Of a DNA stretch of 5,612 nucleotides, positions 4,950 to 5,612 are shown one piece after another. A program made the position numbers and the translations under genes. The notes below the pieces were generated by a model. It did not search any database. It saw only the letters and a program-made list of their open reading frames with translations, and was not told the DNA's origin. Source of the stretch: Candidatus Dormiibacterota bacterium (lineage in GTDB: Bacteria; Chloroflexota; Dormibacteria; Aeolococcales; Aeolococcaceae); assembly GCA_003136295.1 (NCBI GenBank), contig PLDZ01000269.1, positions 1 to 5,612 of the forward strand. Direction: 5' to 3'. The first letter of the stretch is position 1; the number at the start of each line of letters is the position of its first letter.

Positions 4950-5612
4950 TCAGGGCGACGGTTTGGGCGTGCTGGCCGGCGGCGTGATCAGCGTGATCCC
5001 GGATGACGGGCTCCCTGTCGGCGTCGCCGATGGAGTCGGCGTCGGGCGCGGCGTGGGGGGAGCCGTCGGAGGCGCCACGGAGGAGGCCGCCGGCGCCGGC
5101 TGGATCGCCGGTGCGACCGGAAGGAGCGCGGCCGTCACCTCCGCCGGGAGGCCGGGATGCCCGCCGCTCACCGGGTACGCCGGTGCTTCGATATCTATGT
5201 AGCCGAAGTTCGGTCTGACGAAATTCATCCGACCCCTGAGCGCTGCGAGTGTTTCGATCTGGGCTGGGAGCGCCTGCAGCGAATCCTGCGTATCGAGGTG
5301 ACCGAGGACGGCGCGCCACCCCGTGCTCGTCCAGAGGCTGACGACATCGTCGGTCCCCCAGAGATATGCGGCGACCGAGCAGCCGAAGACTGGCGGGAAG
5401 CGTCGGGCGATCGAGCTGAGCAGCTCCACCAGGGTCGGATTGATCGGCTGTGGCGATCCCGCGCGGTCGTCGATAAGGACGGAGATGCCGGTTCCTGCGG
5501 CGGGCGTGGCGTCGATCCCAGGAAGGGTTGCACCATCGGAGGCCACCAGGGTGTCGGTGCCATCGCGACGGATGCGGAGCATCGGCGCGCGCTCGACGAC
5601 GGAGATCTGCAC
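4950..5612 (-). CDS. ftsQ: Probable cell division protein FtsQ/DivIB, C-terminal part (cut by window edge)
   Basis: FtsQ is a single-pass membrane protein whose external POTRA and beta domains hold the FtsB-FtsL complex in the divisome. The visible 220 residues begin inside the gene; the cytoplasmic tail, membrane helix and most of POTRA lie beyond the window. Evidence is VVERAP (5-10) at the POTRA end, LVASDGATL (22-30) resembling the family's 'D-x-x-G' strand, a middle region with GWRAVLGHLDTQDSLQALPAQIETL (in part 98-122) matching the usual lengthy helix-strand pattern, and NFGYIDIEAPAYPVSGG (135-151) resembling the final beta strand. From about residue 165 to the stop the chain is a Pro/Thr/Ser/Ala-rich tail, presumably extracytoplasmic. 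Genes ftsA and ftsZ on the same strand support the call, although metF and an oxidoreductase gene intervene. A different POTRA-FtsQ-type protein cannot be excluded. Confidence 0.75.
   Translation of the reverse strand: MQISVVERAPMLRIRRDGTDTLVASDGATLPGIDATPAAGTGISVLIDDRAGSPQPINPTLVELLSSIARRFPPVFGCSVAAYLWGTDDVVSLWTSTGWRAVLGHLDTQDSLQALPAQIETLAALRGRMNFVRPNFGYIDIEAPAYPVSGGHPGLPAEVTAALLPVAPAIQPAPAASSVAPPTAPPTPRPTPTPSATPTGSPSSGITLITPPASTPKPSP

Overview
This is a high-GC bacterial chromosome segment (GC clearly above 60% by eye). It holds a cell-division block on the minus strand that is interrupted by two metabolic genes. Read in the direction of the division genes (minus strand, right to left), the order is: the 3' part of a probable ftsQ (cut by the right edge), metF on the opposite strand, a zinc-type MDR oxidoreductase, ftsA, ftsZ, and the first codons of nrdR (cut by the left edge).

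Organism: FtsA together with FtsZ in a high-GC genome argues against a typical actinomycete, since those lack FtsA. An ftsQ/ftsA/ftsZ/nrdR neighbourhood would suit Chloroflexota or a related terrestrial lineage such as Candidatus Dormibacterota. This is inference from gene content; no marker here settles the taxonomy.

Layout. (1) 1-74: nrdR start, encoding the zinc-ribbon N-terminus. (2) 75-147: a short ftsZ-nrdR gap almost filled by a long inverted repeat. (3) 148-1254: ftsZ, 368 aa, complete, with a strong ribosome binding site. (4) 1255-1366: a 112-bp ftsA-ftsZ gap with no gene. (5) 1367-2602: ftsA, 411 aa, complete, GTG start. (6) 2603-2973: a 371-bp gap with no credible gene but four potential hairpins, one palindrome and a candidate ftsA promoter. 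(7) 2974-4017: MDR oxidoreductase, 347 aa. (8) 4018-4032: a very short divergent gap, with a perfect inverted repeat lying on the metF start. (9) 4033-4935: metF, 300 aa. (10) 4950-5612: probable ftsQ C-terminal part, converging on metF with only 14 bp between the stop codons.

How the genes work together: FtsQ (membrane divisome scaffold), FtsA (membrane tether) and FtsZ (Z-ring GTPase) belong to one division machine, and nrdR (repressor of ribonucleotide reductase genes) sits directly downstream of ftsZ. MetF (methylenetetrahydrofolate reductase) and the oxidoreductase have no obvious link to division. They separate ftsQ from ftsA, so ftsA-ftsZ-nrdR probably need their own promoter in the 2603-2973 gap. 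I found no mobile element, CRISPR array, tRNA or rRNA, and no convincing wholly new system. The most interesting non-coding signals are the ftsZ-nrdR hairpin, the hairpin series upstream of ftsA, and the dyad on the metF start.
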